Of a stretch of 64,000 nt of DNA, positions 1 to 11,366 are shown one piece after another. Location of the stretch: the NCBI GenBank assembly GCA_027924585.1, contig BSBM01000779.1, positions 17,838,001-17,902,000 of the forward strand, in the 5' to 3' direction. The notes beneath the pieces are model-generated. The model was not told where the DNA came from, did not search any database, and saw nothing but the letters and a program-made list of their open reading frames with translations. Source of the DNA: Larix kaempferi (taxonomy: Eukaryota > Streptophyta > Pinopsida > Pinales > Pinaceae). Position 1 is the first letter of the stretch; each line of letters starts with the position of its first letter. A program made the translations under genes and the position numbers.

Positions 1-370
1 ACATTTTATATTAATTAATTTGTGGTTGGTGAACACTATAACATCTTGAAAATCACAAAAAATTATTTGTCTGTTTAACTAGACGTCACAATATACTGAG
101 ACATGTTAGGTCAATTATGTTTGTATAATGTATTATAGAATATAGGTGATGTTTTTATAGCTAAAGTACACTATTGTTGGATGTTGTTTACCTAAATTCA
201 TGTATCCTAGATTAGTCATGCTTTCTTATGTAGTTCTCGATATTTTATAGACTTGATGTTGAATTCATTTTATGTGCCAACTGTTGGGCATCATGACACT
301 TACTTAGCTATTTAGGTAAAGCATTGAACTTCTCTTACAGATTGCACGTAAGAGAAAATACTGTTTCGAA
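1..370. other. Unassigned AT-rich DNA
   Basis: No open frame, RNA gene, LTR end or array could be supported in this stretch. Confidence 0.6.
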
Positions 371-860
371 AAGCATAGAGAGGTCCTATTTAACTTCAGT
401 TAGCCTTCAAAGTTTATAAAAAATAATTAAAGTAACTCAAGTATTTGAGGGTGAGATCTATCCTAGTTAATCTTCAGTTATACAGTCAAAACTCAGAATT
501 TGTAATTAGTATTAATACATTTGTCTTGTATTATAAAATCGTGGGAAGTATTAGAAATTCACTCTCTTTATTAGGTAATTAAATCCTACACCTAGGTAGT
601 GTACTATGTAATTGAAAGCATAGAGAGGTCCTATTTAACTTCAGTTAGCCTTCAAATTTTATAAAAAAGAATTAAAGTAACTCAAGTATTTGAGGGTGAG
701 ATCTATCCTAGTTAATCTTCAGTTATACAGTCAAAACTCAGAATTTGTAATTAGTATTAATACATTTGTCTTGTATTATAAAATCGAGGGAAGTATTAGA
801 ACTTCACTCTCTTGATTAGGTAATTAAATCCTACACCTAGGTAGTGTACTATGTAATTGA
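371..860. repeat. Tandem duplication, 2 x 245 bp
   Basis: Positions 371-615 are repeated as 616-860 with only a few substitutions (for example GTTTATAAA against TTTTATAAA near the start, and GTGGGAAG against GAGGGAAG). Both copies begin AAGCATAGAGAGG and end ACTATGTAATTGA. The copies abut directly, so this is a recent local duplication rather than two insertions. No coding frame runs through it. Confidence 0.9.
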
Positions 861-3800
861 TTCCATATGTGAAGCAAACATAACCTATGCTTAGATACTA
901 GCAATGTACTACTAAACCTATCTTTTGGTCTCATACACTATATGCATAACATGTGTAGTGATGTTATTATGGGACTTGACAATAGTTTATAATTGTAAAC
1001 TATACTCTATATGCACTTCTTCTATTAATTTATACCATGGATGTTTGAACTGCTAGAGCATTAGTTTATACCATAATCTACCATACTCTAGATATGTGCT
1101 TTATGGTCTTTATAGTTTTAATACCTTGTACAAGGGTTTAAATGATAAAGTGATTTACGTAATATTTTATTTGCAAAGTTGGCAACATTGTTATGGTTAA
1201 AAGACTTTAGGAATAATGTATCCAGGTTATAATATGGTTGTAAGTTACCCCTGGGATACGATGTACTAGCAAATTATTTCGTAACACTTTGACAAAATAA
1301 AGATATTAGTTTGACTATTTGATATATCATGTCCATACTATAGTATAATTACCATCTATGCAAGACCGAAGCTGTGACATAGTTCTAATCCGATGGCAGG
1401 GTGACGTATACGGTAGATATGGTAATTAATGTGCAATTAAAGTGTTGTAGGTGGAGAGTCTAGTGGCATCCTCCATGGCCAGTCTTCACGTGATTTTCTT
1501 TCTAGTGAAGCTAACCCTAACTGCTACAGTCTTACCTCGTCGAGAGCATAGTCTTGGCATTCATTTGGCAAGGAGTGAGGTTTGGAGAGGCCGAGAGGCC
1601 TGCGGGTCTTTAGGGTTTTGCAGAAAAATGTAAAGGAGGCACCTCCCCAGGGTTCGATACCCCGACATGTGACTTGCAAGTTTTGCATAGTGATCTCTCT
1701 AAGCTGTATCCTTCCTTTGCTGAGTTTTCTAATGGTGGGTTGGATTTGGTTCTCATTGAAATGGAGGAGTGAATGGGTTTAGAAGCAAAGTTCTCTTGGA
1801 AAGGTAATGTCTGCGTTACTTTCTTGCTACTCATGATTGTTTATAATGTTTGCAGTTATTTGTATTTTTGTTTTGAGCTTCATAATCTACCTTTTAACCA
1901 CACTCTATGTTATATGGCAAGTGCTCCTGGGATTTGGACTTCTATGTCTGAAACTGAGTGGGAATGTGCTTGAAAACCGGTATGTCTCGGTGGTTTCCTG
2001 TAGGTTTCAACTTGGCAAACTTTTGGTCCTTATCTAGTTTTAGCCGAACGATTCAGTCTTAAGGTTTGGCTATGGCTACTACCACTGTTGTAATGTTTGT
2101 GAACCAAATGGAAAGGGTAGGGAGAATGGGATCCTCGACCTACTTCGGCCTTAACTCTACAGTGTTTTACTATGTATTAACTTGTTGAAAGTGTAACAAT
2201 TGTGTGAAAGGGGTTCAACCCTCGGCTGTTTGATTAATGAAAAAGGTTATATGGTATTTGGAACTATATGTTGTTTCATGAGAACTGTGCTTGAGAGCAA
2301 TGCTCCTGGCAACTTGCGTTATTTTGTTTAAACGATGTTTGTTATACAATGATAAGGGAAACACCGCATTCTTGAATGTTTATAAAAATGTTGAGTTTTG
2401 TTTAAAGGCTCAAAGCCGAATGCATAATTTTGTATTTTCAAAACCCTAAACTTGTTTCTTTTCATGGAAGGGCAACTTCGAAGGGTTGGTGAAATCAATC
2501 TTAATGTCGAGATCTAGTTTTGTCTCTCTATTCCTATTTTGTTGAAAGATGATGGTTAACTTAGGTTTATTTGAAATTTAATCAACTGCTTGTTGTTGAT
2601 GTTGACAGTGTTCCTACGTTTTGGTTAGGCTTTGTACAGGGTATTTGAAATTGTGACTATGTTATTCTATTGTTGAACAAAGTAATGTGTCTTGTTTGAA
2701 ACCCTGTCGTAGTATGCTTGATATTTCTTAGAAATGTTTTAAGGGTTTCGACCGTGAGGTTGGTTATGAACCCTATTCAAATTTAAACGCTCATTTGATT
2801 TTCTTAAGCTGTAAAATCGATAAGGGTTTGAGATTTAGGTCTTTAGTCCTAAAATAAAAATGGTCCTATGTTTTGTTTGTTATAAGATATCAATGTTAAA
2901 AATAAGTGCTAGCAGTTCTGCATATTAGATATGTTTGTTTTTTTTATCTTTTCTACAGCTATTTTAAATTCATAAATGTTGATGAAATGCTAAACTTTGT
3001 GTTATATGTTGTAACTAGCTAAGGTTTGACACATTGGGACATTCGTCCAACAATCAAAGTTGTTTTGTTATTATAATAACAATGATGTTTTCAAGGTTAA
3101 TTAAATGAAAGATACTATTAGTGTATTAATGTTGTATAGTAGCTATGTAATTCGATACTGAAAGGCAGAAAGATAAGAGTTATTAAAGGATTCTTTATAC
3201 AGAAAATAACATTATAAGTCTTATTTGCTTTCTGAAATGTAAAAAGGTTACCATATAAGAGTACTTAGGGTTTTATGCAGAAACAAAAGACTATTTGAGT
3301 TCTTTTATTTCTATTGCTATAAATGTATAGATATTCTAATGTCTGCATAATATAAAAGTTGTTATGTTTTTCTATGACTGAGAACATAGATATTTTAATT
3401 GCAAAATGTAAACAGTAAAAGAAAACATAACATGGTTTGTTTATTCAATCATTCTATCCACTGCAGATCATTGATCTATTTTTAAACACCCTTCCCTATA
3501 CTAGAGTACGACACAAGGACAGTGCGTGGAAAATACAGGGAAGTAATTTATTCTATCATTTCATATAACTTCTTCAACAATTTACAGAATCATAATGAGT
3601 TCATAAAATTAAACATTTACTTCTGCATGATGATAACTATCAACATTCAGCTAATAAATCTTAAATCAACAGTTATAGAAAATAAATTATAACTACTTAA
3701 GAAATGAAATAACAGTAGAACCTGCAAATGTAGATAGGGTGGACAAACACCCAAAGAGGCATGTTCTTCCCAACCTTCTCCAGAAGAAGCAGCCAATATC

Positions 3801-4212
3801 ACTTGCTCCTTTGGACCCCCGAGCCTATTTACTAAACCACTAGGTAGAAGACTCTGTGTAGAAGCAAGGCACTCAGGTTGAACTTCCAAAAATCATAGGA
3901 GACTTACAATACATCTCTAAATAAACCTCTGGACTCAGCAGGAAACTCTGCACTTAGCAAAACTAAAACAAACTTACACTACAACTCAAAACATAGCTTC
4001 CCCTCGTCGAATCTCTTGTGTGCATACAACAGAACCACAAGGTAAATTTTCTCATTAGAAAAAGTGTGTGCCTCTGCTCAAATTCGATGGCTTTCAAAGA
4101 TGCCTAGTTCTTTTATTTGTCAGTTTCCAAATAAATGAGCCTCAATCTCCAGTCCCATCTTTCAGGGAACTTTGACCACAATTCAAGGGAGTTGTCCCAT
4201 AATAGCAACTAG
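861..4212. other. Unassigned region, possibly including a 3' UTR on the minus strand
   Basis: I see no recognisable domain in 3.35 kb. The part nearest 4212 would be the 3' untranslated region of the minus-strand exon at 4213-4321 if that exon is real. It contains a longer open stretch on the minus strand (about 3725-3886) that ends in TTTGCAG followed by GTTCTA. That could be coding, but I cannot assign it. Around 1651 there is a tRNA T-arm-like string (GGTTCGATACC) without the rest of a tRNA. Confidence 0.5.
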
Positions 4213-4321
4213 TTACTGAGTTCCTGATGCTGCCACTTGTCCATTGCCTTCTACCCCAGATTTCATTCCACCTAGTGGGTCAGTAAACACTCTTTCAACA
4301 GTCTCTTTGGGTGAGTGTCTC
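4213..4321 (-). CDS. Plausible last coding exon of an unidentified host gene
   Basis: On the minus strand a splice-acceptor-like AAAATAG precedes base 4321. It is followed by a 35-codon open frame in phase 1, ending with TAA at 4213-4215. The peptide starts RHSPKETVERVFTDP and ends GNGQVAASGTQ. It has a hydrophilic, ordinary composition, unlike the surrounding AT-rich DNA. I do not recognise the protein. Any upstream exons would lie at higher coordinates, beyond the 14-kb nested retrotransposon block at 5321-19409, so the gene would carry a very large intron or be broken by it. It could also be a chance open frame, since 35 codons is short. Confidence 0.35.
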
Positions 4322-4755
4322 CTATTTTATTTTATTAAATAATAATATTGTGCAATTACAGTCATCCTTGGCCACTTGGCCAAATATAAAAATTTACAAT
4401 AAAAGTTAAGATAATGTTTTTCTCAAACATAAAATGTTTCAAGTAATGGGTATGTTACAAACACCCATAGGTTACAAGTCAAGTGGCACCATAAATTATC
4501 TTTTACAAGCTACCCATGCAATCAGGCATCAATAATAGTTATTTTTTATATTCTTTTTTATTTATCTCTCACATTCTCCTAGTTATATTCCATGCACTAT
4601 TGGTTATCCATTCATGAGCTACTAGTTATAAATGCATTTATTTATTCATGAGCTACCACTTATTTTTTAAATTCTTTTTCTTATAATTTTTTATTTTGAA
4701 TTTTGAACGAGTGCCATAAAATCAATCTCGACAGTACACTTGTCTAATCTGGTAT

Positions 4756-4851
4756 AATCCTAGAAAAGCATAGGGGTAGTCCACCCCAAATTCGAAAAAA
4801 AAAAAAAAAAAAAAAAAAAGAAAGAAAGAAACAATCCTAGAAAAGCATAGG
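4756..4851 (+). mobile_element. Very short poly(A) retroposon with a 19-bp target duplication
   Basis: The string AATCCTAGAAAAGCATAGG occurs at 4756-4774 and again exactly at 4833-4851. Between the copies lie only about 20 unique bases (GGTAGTCCACCCCAAATTCG), then a run of about 25 A and a GAAA-type tail. A long perfect target duplication with a poly(A) tail is the mark of LINE-type target-primed reverse transcription. The insert is therefore a drastically 5'-truncated LINE or SINE, or a copied mRNA tail. Confidence 0.85.
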
Positions 4852-5320
4852 CCAAAACACTTGATAAAATTCAATATTTGATATTGAAAAAGAAATTTTT
4901 TTTCAATCATGTCACAATTTCATCTCTTATTAGTCCCTGTCGACCTGCTAGGCAACAAGGACTATAGAAATTGCTTTGTGAGATTGTATTAGTTTCGAAA
5001 CATGTTCCAAATAGTTTTAACCAAAAAATTTCATGATATATTCAGTTCTAACCAATCAATCAATTGCGATCCTTATTTGGCCTTTAATCGAGGCATACCC
5101 CCACTTGTTATGGCTATTGTTATGTGCTATGACAGATAGCGAATGGTGGAAGTTGAACATGGTCCTAATATGTTATATGCAATGGGAAAACCACCCAAAT
5201 AAATTGACCATGGACACGTTGCTATCAGATATTTGTCACGTAAAAGTGCATGCATCAACCCACACAGCATGCATACGCTTTCCTGCATGCATGCAATTCA
5301 AACTTGATTTGTTGCTATTG
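4852..5320. other. Unassigned flank of copia element B
   Basis: Ordinary AT-rich DNA up to the left LTR of element B. A plus-strand open frame from 5033 runs into the LTR, has no recognisable domain and is probably chance. Its last bases before the LTR (TATTG, 5316-5320) pair as a degenerate target duplication with TGTTG at 19410-19414. Confidence 0.6.
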
Positions 5321-5700
5321 TGTTACATTTTGATCATTAATTCAGCATACTCTAGGATCTTTACTGAGAGAATAACATGTACAACATATCAAGCATATCA
5401 AGCATGTATCAAGCATATCAAGCAATCACATAAGACAATGGACACATAGAGTTTCACTGGGGAAAAGAGGTGAAAAACCCAACAACTTCATCAGAGATAG
5501 AAAGAGCAATGATACAACCAAAGTACAAGAGATAGTATTCTCATAGTAGCTGGTCCTCCTCCTCACATGTGCGCCACTTTCCAAGTGATAGAAGTGTGAG
5601 TAATGATATGATCAATAGAGATTTCCCGATCTCTATTTATACTTTTCCTGTCCTGCCCAATAAACCAGTGGGGCCGACTTGTCAAACTTAGCCTAATAAC
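5321..5700 (-). repeat. 3' LTR of copia B, outer part, split by element A
   Basis: Aligns with 18838 onward of the other B LTR, beginning TGTTACATTTTG against TGTTAGATTTTG. It stops at ATAAC (5696-5700), where element A inserted, and resumes after the duplicated ATAAC at 12747. Confidence 0.93.
5696..5700 (+). repeat. Left target-site duplication of copia A (ATAAC)
   Basis: ATAAC lies directly before the TGTTGAATAT start of element A and again directly after its end at 12742-12746. Confidence 0.93.
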
Positions 5701-6250
5701 TGTTGAATATTGTAACTTCTAAGAATATTATATTTATACATTATTTATTCCGGAGATGTTCCATCCCTCCGAGGTGATTTTATTATGTATCCGAAGATGT
5801 TTATTCCTCCGAGAAGTTGTGGTAACTAGGATTATTAGACCCACCATGTGGGGGTCGGCCCAGTCAGTTATAATAGGGTATTTAACCTAATGGTTAAATA
5901 CGAGCCTACATGTACTTGTGTAAAATATATGTCAGAGTAGTGTATAAATAGAGGAGGTGTGTTTCTCATTTGATACACACACTTACTTGAGAGAGGCGCA
6001 CTTGTCGAGGAGAGGTCTGCTATGGTGGAGGAGGATATCATGTCTTTGGTTTTCATCTTTGTATATTGTTGGTCATCTATATTGAGGAAGCTTTGCTGGG
6101 TTTTCTACCCCATGAGGGTTTCCCAGGATAAATCTGTGTCTCTTGTGTTTATGCTATGCTTGTTGTTTCTTCAGTGATCCTATATATTCCAATATTGTGA
6201 AATTGAATGTAATGCTGCTATTTTCTGTCTTATCATATTGAATCTTAACA
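5701..6250 (+). repeat. 5' LTR of copia A (550 bp)
   Basis: Starts TGTTGAATAT and ends GAATCTTAACA. It is repeated at 12192-12741 with 17 substitutions and no length change. A TATA box (TATAAATA) lies at 5943-5950. Confidence 0.96.
5943..5950 (+). promoter_or_regulatory. TATA box of the copia A 5' LTR
   Basis: TATAAATA followed by GAGGAGG, in the middle of the LTR where the U3/R boundary is expected. The same string is at 12434-12441 in the 3' LTR. Confidence 0.7.
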
Positions 6251-6262
6251 TGGTATCAGAGC
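6251..6262 (+). promoter_or_regulatory. Primer binding site of copia A
   Basis: TGGTATCAGAGC starts at the base after the LTR. It is complementary to the 3' end of initiator tRNA-Met, the usual primer of plant copia elements. Confidence 0.92.
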
Positions 6263-6597
6263 TAAACTGAAGGAACGCAAGGTATGACATTCACAACACT
6301 TGCTTTACTTACGACAATTTGAAGGTTAGGGTTTTATATATCAAAACCAATCATCGTGGAACTTTCGCTATAAATCCATTTTGGTGAAGGTTCGGGACCT
6401 GAAACCTTTACAAGTCTTAGATAACATCTCCAGGTATATTGTGTCCAAAGGGCACCCTGAGATTCGTTGTACTTTGTAAGTTATGATCAGTACAAGTTAG
6501 GGTTTCTACCTCTTCCAGATCTCAGTCAAAATCGGGTGACCTAGGAAAAAAGGTCATAACTTGGGCTAGGAAGCTCCAAATGAAATTTTGTAAAATG

Positions 6598-6967
6598 TGA
6601 CAGGTAGTACACAGACTGTACTATCGCAGGAAACGGTTTTAGAGGCCGAAGCTGAACCAGTGACACGTGGAACACCGTACAAGTTCACTCTGTTGTTTTA
6701 TCCCATAAACAGGTCACGTTGCGACACTTGCCATAACTATCTCTCAGAGAGTCCAATTGAGGTCAGACCTGTCAGGATGGAAAGATAACAGGGAGAGCTA
6801 TCTTAGAAAAAAATTTCAGATGCTGAAGTGTAAACACTGACACGTGGCATACCGTACAAGTTTGCTCTCCTGTATTATCCCCAAACAGGTCACGTTGCGA
6901 CATTTGGCATAACTCTCTCTCAGAAAATCCAATTGAGGTCAGACCTGTCAGGATGGAAAGATGACAG
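6598..6967 (+). repeat. Tandem duplication in the leader of copia A, about 177 bp x 2
   Basis: TGACACGTGG with its downstream sequence occurs at 6661 and again at 6838. Both copies run on through CAGGTCACGTTGCGACA and CAATTGAGGTCAGACCTGTC. The duplicated block lies in the untranslated leader, where gag would normally follow. It holds two CACGTG boxes and two CAGGTCACG blocks. Confidence 0.85.
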
Positions 6968-8330
6968 GTGAGGCTACTGCAAAAAACAATTTCAGACCCT
7001 GTGGAGCAAAAATTTCGGAGTTATAGCAGAAACAATCAGGTACATATTTCTATCAAAACAGAATTATTTTTGGAGCACCTTTATTCATGGCTTCCGGAAT
7101 TTAGGGTTTCGAAGAAAGTTAGAATTTTTGGAATCGAAATCCACGGCTAAATGCTACTCAAGAAAATCAAAATTTAGAGACCAATATCGAAGACCGGGCA
7201 GAGGGGTGGACTTCATCAAACCCTAGTTCGGGATCCTGTCCAGAAGATCAAGAAGTTTCAAAGGCAATTTTGAGGGGTCAAATTTTGGAGATTTCAAAAT
7301 TGAAGTATGCTAGTTTGATCAGCTCAGCAAGACACATCCTTCCATTCATTCAGAAGTGTGAAAGTCAAAGATTGAATTTTTAGGGTTTCTCTAGCAAACC
7401 CTAATCAAGATCCAGATCAAGTTTCAGGGGGAGTTGAGGCTATGGCCTTACATAAGAAGACTACAAGAAGTCTCGACAGGTATGACTCAAGGAGGTTCAG
7501 GTATGTCTTGAAATCTGATTCCTGATTAAATTCATAATGTGTTTGTCTTCATATTATTTGTTAGTACAATCTTGATTAATGTTAGACTTATCTTATCACC
7601 CTAGTAATAGTATGAATGCATGTGAATGATCGAAGACATTCATTGATTAGGGCTATATGATTGTACTAATGCATTATGGTGTTGTGTGAGGTTGATGTTG
7701 TCTGCTAACAAGATTCAGTTACATCACGAAAGACAAATCAAGTTCCACATGAAGACAAAGACTCATCCATAATCTTTGTTCTACTTACGAGGTATGTATG
7801 ACTTTGATATATTATGCTTAACCTAAGAGACATGCAGGTTCTAGCTCAGGATCTCTAAATCATTGAAGAGATTGTTTAGGTATGTTGTACATAACTAAGC
7901 AGGTATACTAATCCAGGTATGTTTTCCTATGTCATGTTAGAATCTTACCTTGTGTTAGGATCCCTTATATAAGTATACTTGGTATGATTGGTTATGCTTA
8001 TTAATAAAGTTAATCAAGGGTTTATGCACATTATGTCTCTTATCTTGATTGATGATTTAACTAACCAAAATAGTACTATGATCAAACAAGAATATGCATG
8101 AGTAAAAGAAGACTTCCTTGAAACCCTCAATACTAATGATCATGACTATACATATTCAAGATTATTTAGAATTATAATGTTTTGAGAATACACTAATGAA
8201 TGTATGTTTGTGTATGAGATCATGAGGATGACACTAGTGCACACTTGAGCATGCACAGTGGTACAGAATGAATAGAGGTTCAGAAGACATATAGAAGATC
8301 AAGCGGGAAGCAACCACACAAACATAAAAG
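6968..8330 (+). other. Non-coding leader of copia A where gag-protease-integrase are missing
   Basis: The part around 7150-7440 resembles the leaders of B and C (for example the AGGGTTT and CAAACCCTAAT blocks). After that no Gag, zinc-knuckle, protease or integrase motif can be read in any frame before the intron-like segment. This is an internal deletion or replacement. The stretch 7479-7920 contains seven donor-like strings, mostly GGTATG or GGTATA. Confidence 0.7.
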
Positions 8331-8710
8331 ATAGGTATTTGAGTTGTTATTAGAAATAGTAAATGATATTGCTTGTATGCATATTTGTATTCATGGAATA
8401 TATCATGCTACTAATATGCATATGATTGGTAAGTTGGACAAACATTCCATTGTTGCTTGTCTAGAATGAAACCTCTTTACTGACATGATGAGAGCTGTGA
8501 ACACTCTCGATAGTATGTTCTGGTAGAGATGGAAGGCATCTAGATAGCCACTGTATGCATACAGGATATGGGAAAGTGTTGTGCCAAAGTATTGGTCAAA
8601 ATAGTTGCATAACTATGTAAATGATATCTGTATGCATAATAGGTTATCATGTCAATATGATTTGATGATTATGAAGTATTACTAATCATGTACTTAATTT
8701 TGATTTGTAG
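8331..8710 (+). other. Intron-like segment at the integrase/RT boundary (copia A)
   Basis: Homologous to 30619-31028 in element C and to the minus strand 16015-16429 in element B. Left edge AAAAG/ATAGGTATTT, right edge GATTTGTAG/GAAAGAT. A branch-point-like ACTAATC lies about 30 bases before the AG. No frame is open through it. The block around GAATGAAACCTCTTTACTGAC is the best conserved among the three. Confidence 0.65.
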
Positions 8711-10204
8711 GAAAGATCATGATGAATGATGAACACTGAACAAGTGATGGATGTTCAACAAGAAGATTTACAAATCAAACAAAATATAGAAGGCGCATTG
8801 CTAGAAGATTCTCTTAGAAAGAGGAAGAGAATCATGACAGATGTTTGCTCCAAGTGGATAGATAAGACCATTCTCTTAATGGTGTAATTAAAGAAGAAGT
8901 GTGAATCAGGTTCTGTATGGGTACCCAGGATTGGTAGTCAATTGATGAGCTTAATGATCATCATGGGTGATGTGGATCTCAACCTTTGCTACAAGGTTGA
9001 ATATGGCTTCTATACACATATGACATGGATGCAAGAAGGAACTCACCACAGAGTTTGAATGATTTTGAGGCTCATATTAGTAGACCCATCTAACGAGAGA
9101 TGGCACAGATAGATATGCAGAAGATCACTCAATGCAGAGTGTGAATAATGGACAATTGACAGCTTCATGACCAAGCTTGGGCTTTACCAGAAGTAAAGTT
9201 GATCCTAACCTTTGCCTTAAGGTTGTGGATGATGAACCTATCATACCATTATTGTGTGACGATGATCTCTTTCTGACAAGGAATGAGAAACAGATCATGA
9301 AAATGGCTGCAGAAATGAAAATGAAAGATCTCGGATTAATGCACTACTTCTTAGGTCTAGAAGTATGGCAAGATCCAAAAGCAATCTTTTAAATCAAGGT
9401 AAGTATGCTGTGAAGTTTCTAAAAAGATTTGATATGTTGGAGTGTAAAGCCATGGTCACTCCCATGGACTCCAACTTGAAGTTATTAGTTAATGACTCAT
9501 CGGATTTAGTGGACCTAACCCTATATAGACAAATCATTGGGTCATTGATGTATTTAACAAATACTAGGCCAGAAATATGCTTTGTTGTAAATACCCTAAG
9601 TCAGTATCTAGTAGAACCTAGAAAGGTTCACTTAATAGCTACAAAGCATGTAGTGAGGTACCTAAAAGGTACATTAGATTTTGGTCTATATTATCTTGGA
9701 GGTCATGAACTCCGATTACATGGTTACTCAGATTCTGATTGGGCAGGAAGTGTCTCAGACAGAAAGAGTACATCAGGTGGATGTTATAGTCTTGAATCTA
9801 CCATGATCTCATGGCTCAGCAAGAAACAATCTAGTGTGGCTCTCAGTACTACTGAAGCAGAATATATAGCTGTCTGCTCTACCAGCTGTGAAGCAGTGTG
9901 GCTTCAGAAGCTATTATATGGAGTGTTTGACTTAGAAATGGATTCTACTGTGATTATGTGTGAAAATCAAAGTTGCATCAAGATGATAGAAAATATTGTA
10001 TTCTACGATAAGTCAAAACATATTGAGATCCGATACTTCTATATACGAGATATGGTGCAGACAGGAGCTATCAAGCTCGAGTATATAAGCACTGAGGATC
10101 AAATTGCTGATATCCTGACCAAACCTCTGTCTCAAGTAAATTTTGAACACTTCCGAGACAAGCTTGGTGTAGTTCAAAAGGACCCTCCTCGAAAGGGGGA
10201 GTAG
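8711..10204 (+). pseudogene. Broken reverse transcriptase-RNase H of copia A
   Basis: The part from 8711 to 9176 is a rearranged relic of the RT N-terminus; single codon strings such as SKWI and NGVIKEEV can be read in it. A frame at 9177-9392 covers the RT palm, where the catalytic YVDD box reads CDDD. A one-base loss in a T run near 9388 shifts the frame. The rest (to 10204) holds the end of RT (NTRPEICFVVNTLSQYL) and RNase H: DSDWAG, TTEAEY and HIEIRYFYIRDMV are present, but the third acidic position reads CENQS instead of CDNQS. The frame stops at 10202-10204. This copy cannot make active RT. Confidence 0.92.
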
Positions 10205-10447
10205 CACAGTATCTGATAACAAGTCCATCTCATCAATGATGAGGTTACCTATTTACTGCATTTAATTACCTAGAATTATTTAGATTTAGGACTCTTATAT
10301 TTTGCTTTTGATACTAGATATACATGCTTTTGATGTTAGATATACATGATTTTGATGATAGATGTATATATGTTTTGATAATGATGATACATGTTATGGT
10401 TATACATGTTTTGATGATGATGATACATGTTTTTTTATACATGTTGT
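10205..10447 (+). other. Spacer between RNase H and the tandem arrays of copia A
   Basis: AT-rich, with short TACATG/TTTTGATGATGATAC repeats at 10320-10440 leading into the arrays. No coding frame. Confidence 0.6.
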
Positions 10448-10880
10448 GAGGGGATTGGATCATCCCTAGACTTCAGTCCTAAAGAAGAGCCGTAGACGTA
10501 TGTCTTCGAGAATGAAGTTCTTGGTGAACATGTGAGGGGATTGGATCATCCCTGGACTTCAGTCCTAAAGAAGAGCCGTAGACATATGTCTTCGAGAATG
10601 AAGTTCTTGGTGAACATGTTGTGAGGGGATTGGATCATCCCTAGACTTCAGTCCTAAAGAAGAGCCGTAGACGTATGTCTTCGAGAATGAAGTTCTTGGT
10701 GAACATGTGAGGGCATTGGATCATCCCTGGACTTCAGTCCTAAAGAAGAGTTGTAGATGTATGTCTTCGAGAATGAAGTTCTTGGTGAACATGTGAAGGG
10801 ATTGGATCATCCCTGGACTTCAGTCCTAAAGAAGAGTCGTGGACGTATGTCTTCGAGAATGAATTTCTTGGTGGACGGTT
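10448..10880 (+). repeat. 86-89-bp tandem array, 5 copies (copia A 3' region)
   Basis: GAGGGGATTGGATCATCC recurs at 10448, 10534, 10623, 10709 and 10795, giving steps of 86, 89, 86 and 86 bp, and the next array begins 86 bp later. Each unit carries CTTCAGTCCTAAAGAAG and GAATGAAGTTCTTGG. The core GGATCATCC-TGGAC-GTCC is shared with the following arrays. Confidence 0.93.
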
Positions 10881-11300
10881 GAGGATTAAGTCATCCTTGG
10901 AGATGGTCCTAAATGTACGGTGGAGGATTAAGTCATCCTTGGACGTGGTCCTAAATGTACGGTGGAGGATTAAGTCATCCTTGGACGTTGTCCTAAATGT
11001 ACGGTGGAGGATTAATTCATCCTTGGACGTGGTCCTAAATGTACGGTGGAGGATTAAGTCATCCTTGGACGTGGTCCTAAATGTATGGTGGAGGATTAAG
11101 TCATCCTTGGACATGGTCCTAAATGTACGGTGGAGGATTAAGTCATCCTTGGATGTGGTCCTAAATATACGGTTGAGGATTAAGTCATCCTTGGACATGG
11201 TCCTAAATGTACGGTTTAGGATTAACTCATCCTTGGACATGGTCCTAAATGCACGGTTGAGGATTAATTTATCCTTGGACGTGGTCCTAAATGTACGGTA
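10881..11300 (+). repeat. 42-bp tandem array, 10 copies (copia A 3' region)
   Basis: GAGGATTAAGTCATCCTTGG repeats every 42 bp exactly (10881, 10923, 10965 and onward). Because 42 is a multiple of 3 and the unit lacks stops, long open frames of 14-residue repeats appear on both strands; these are by-products of the array. Each unit contains two short dyads, GGATTAAGTCATCC and GGACGTGGTCC. Confidence 0.95.
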
Positions 11301-11366
11301 AGGATTGGATCATCCTTGGACTTTGGTCCTGTGAACTGAGCCGTAGACATGAGGTCTCCGAGAATT

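Noticed and set aside
1651-1661. GGTTCGATACC as a tRNA or SINE B box
   Set aside because: No matching A box, acceptor stem or poly(A)/target duplication could be found around it.
5033-5449. 138-codon plus-strand frame
   Set aside because: It runs into the LTR of copia B, has no domain and no coding bias, so it is a chance frame.
8335-8710. GT-AG reading of the copia intron-like segment using the internal GTATTT
   Set aside because: It gives canonical dinucleotides but shifts the pol frame. The AG/ATA border preserves the frame, so the GT choice is kept only as an alternative.
10740-11301. 140- and 166-codon frames with 14-residue repeats as genes
   Set aside because: They coincide exactly with the 42-bp array and flanking satellite units in a copia 3' region; no start context or domain.
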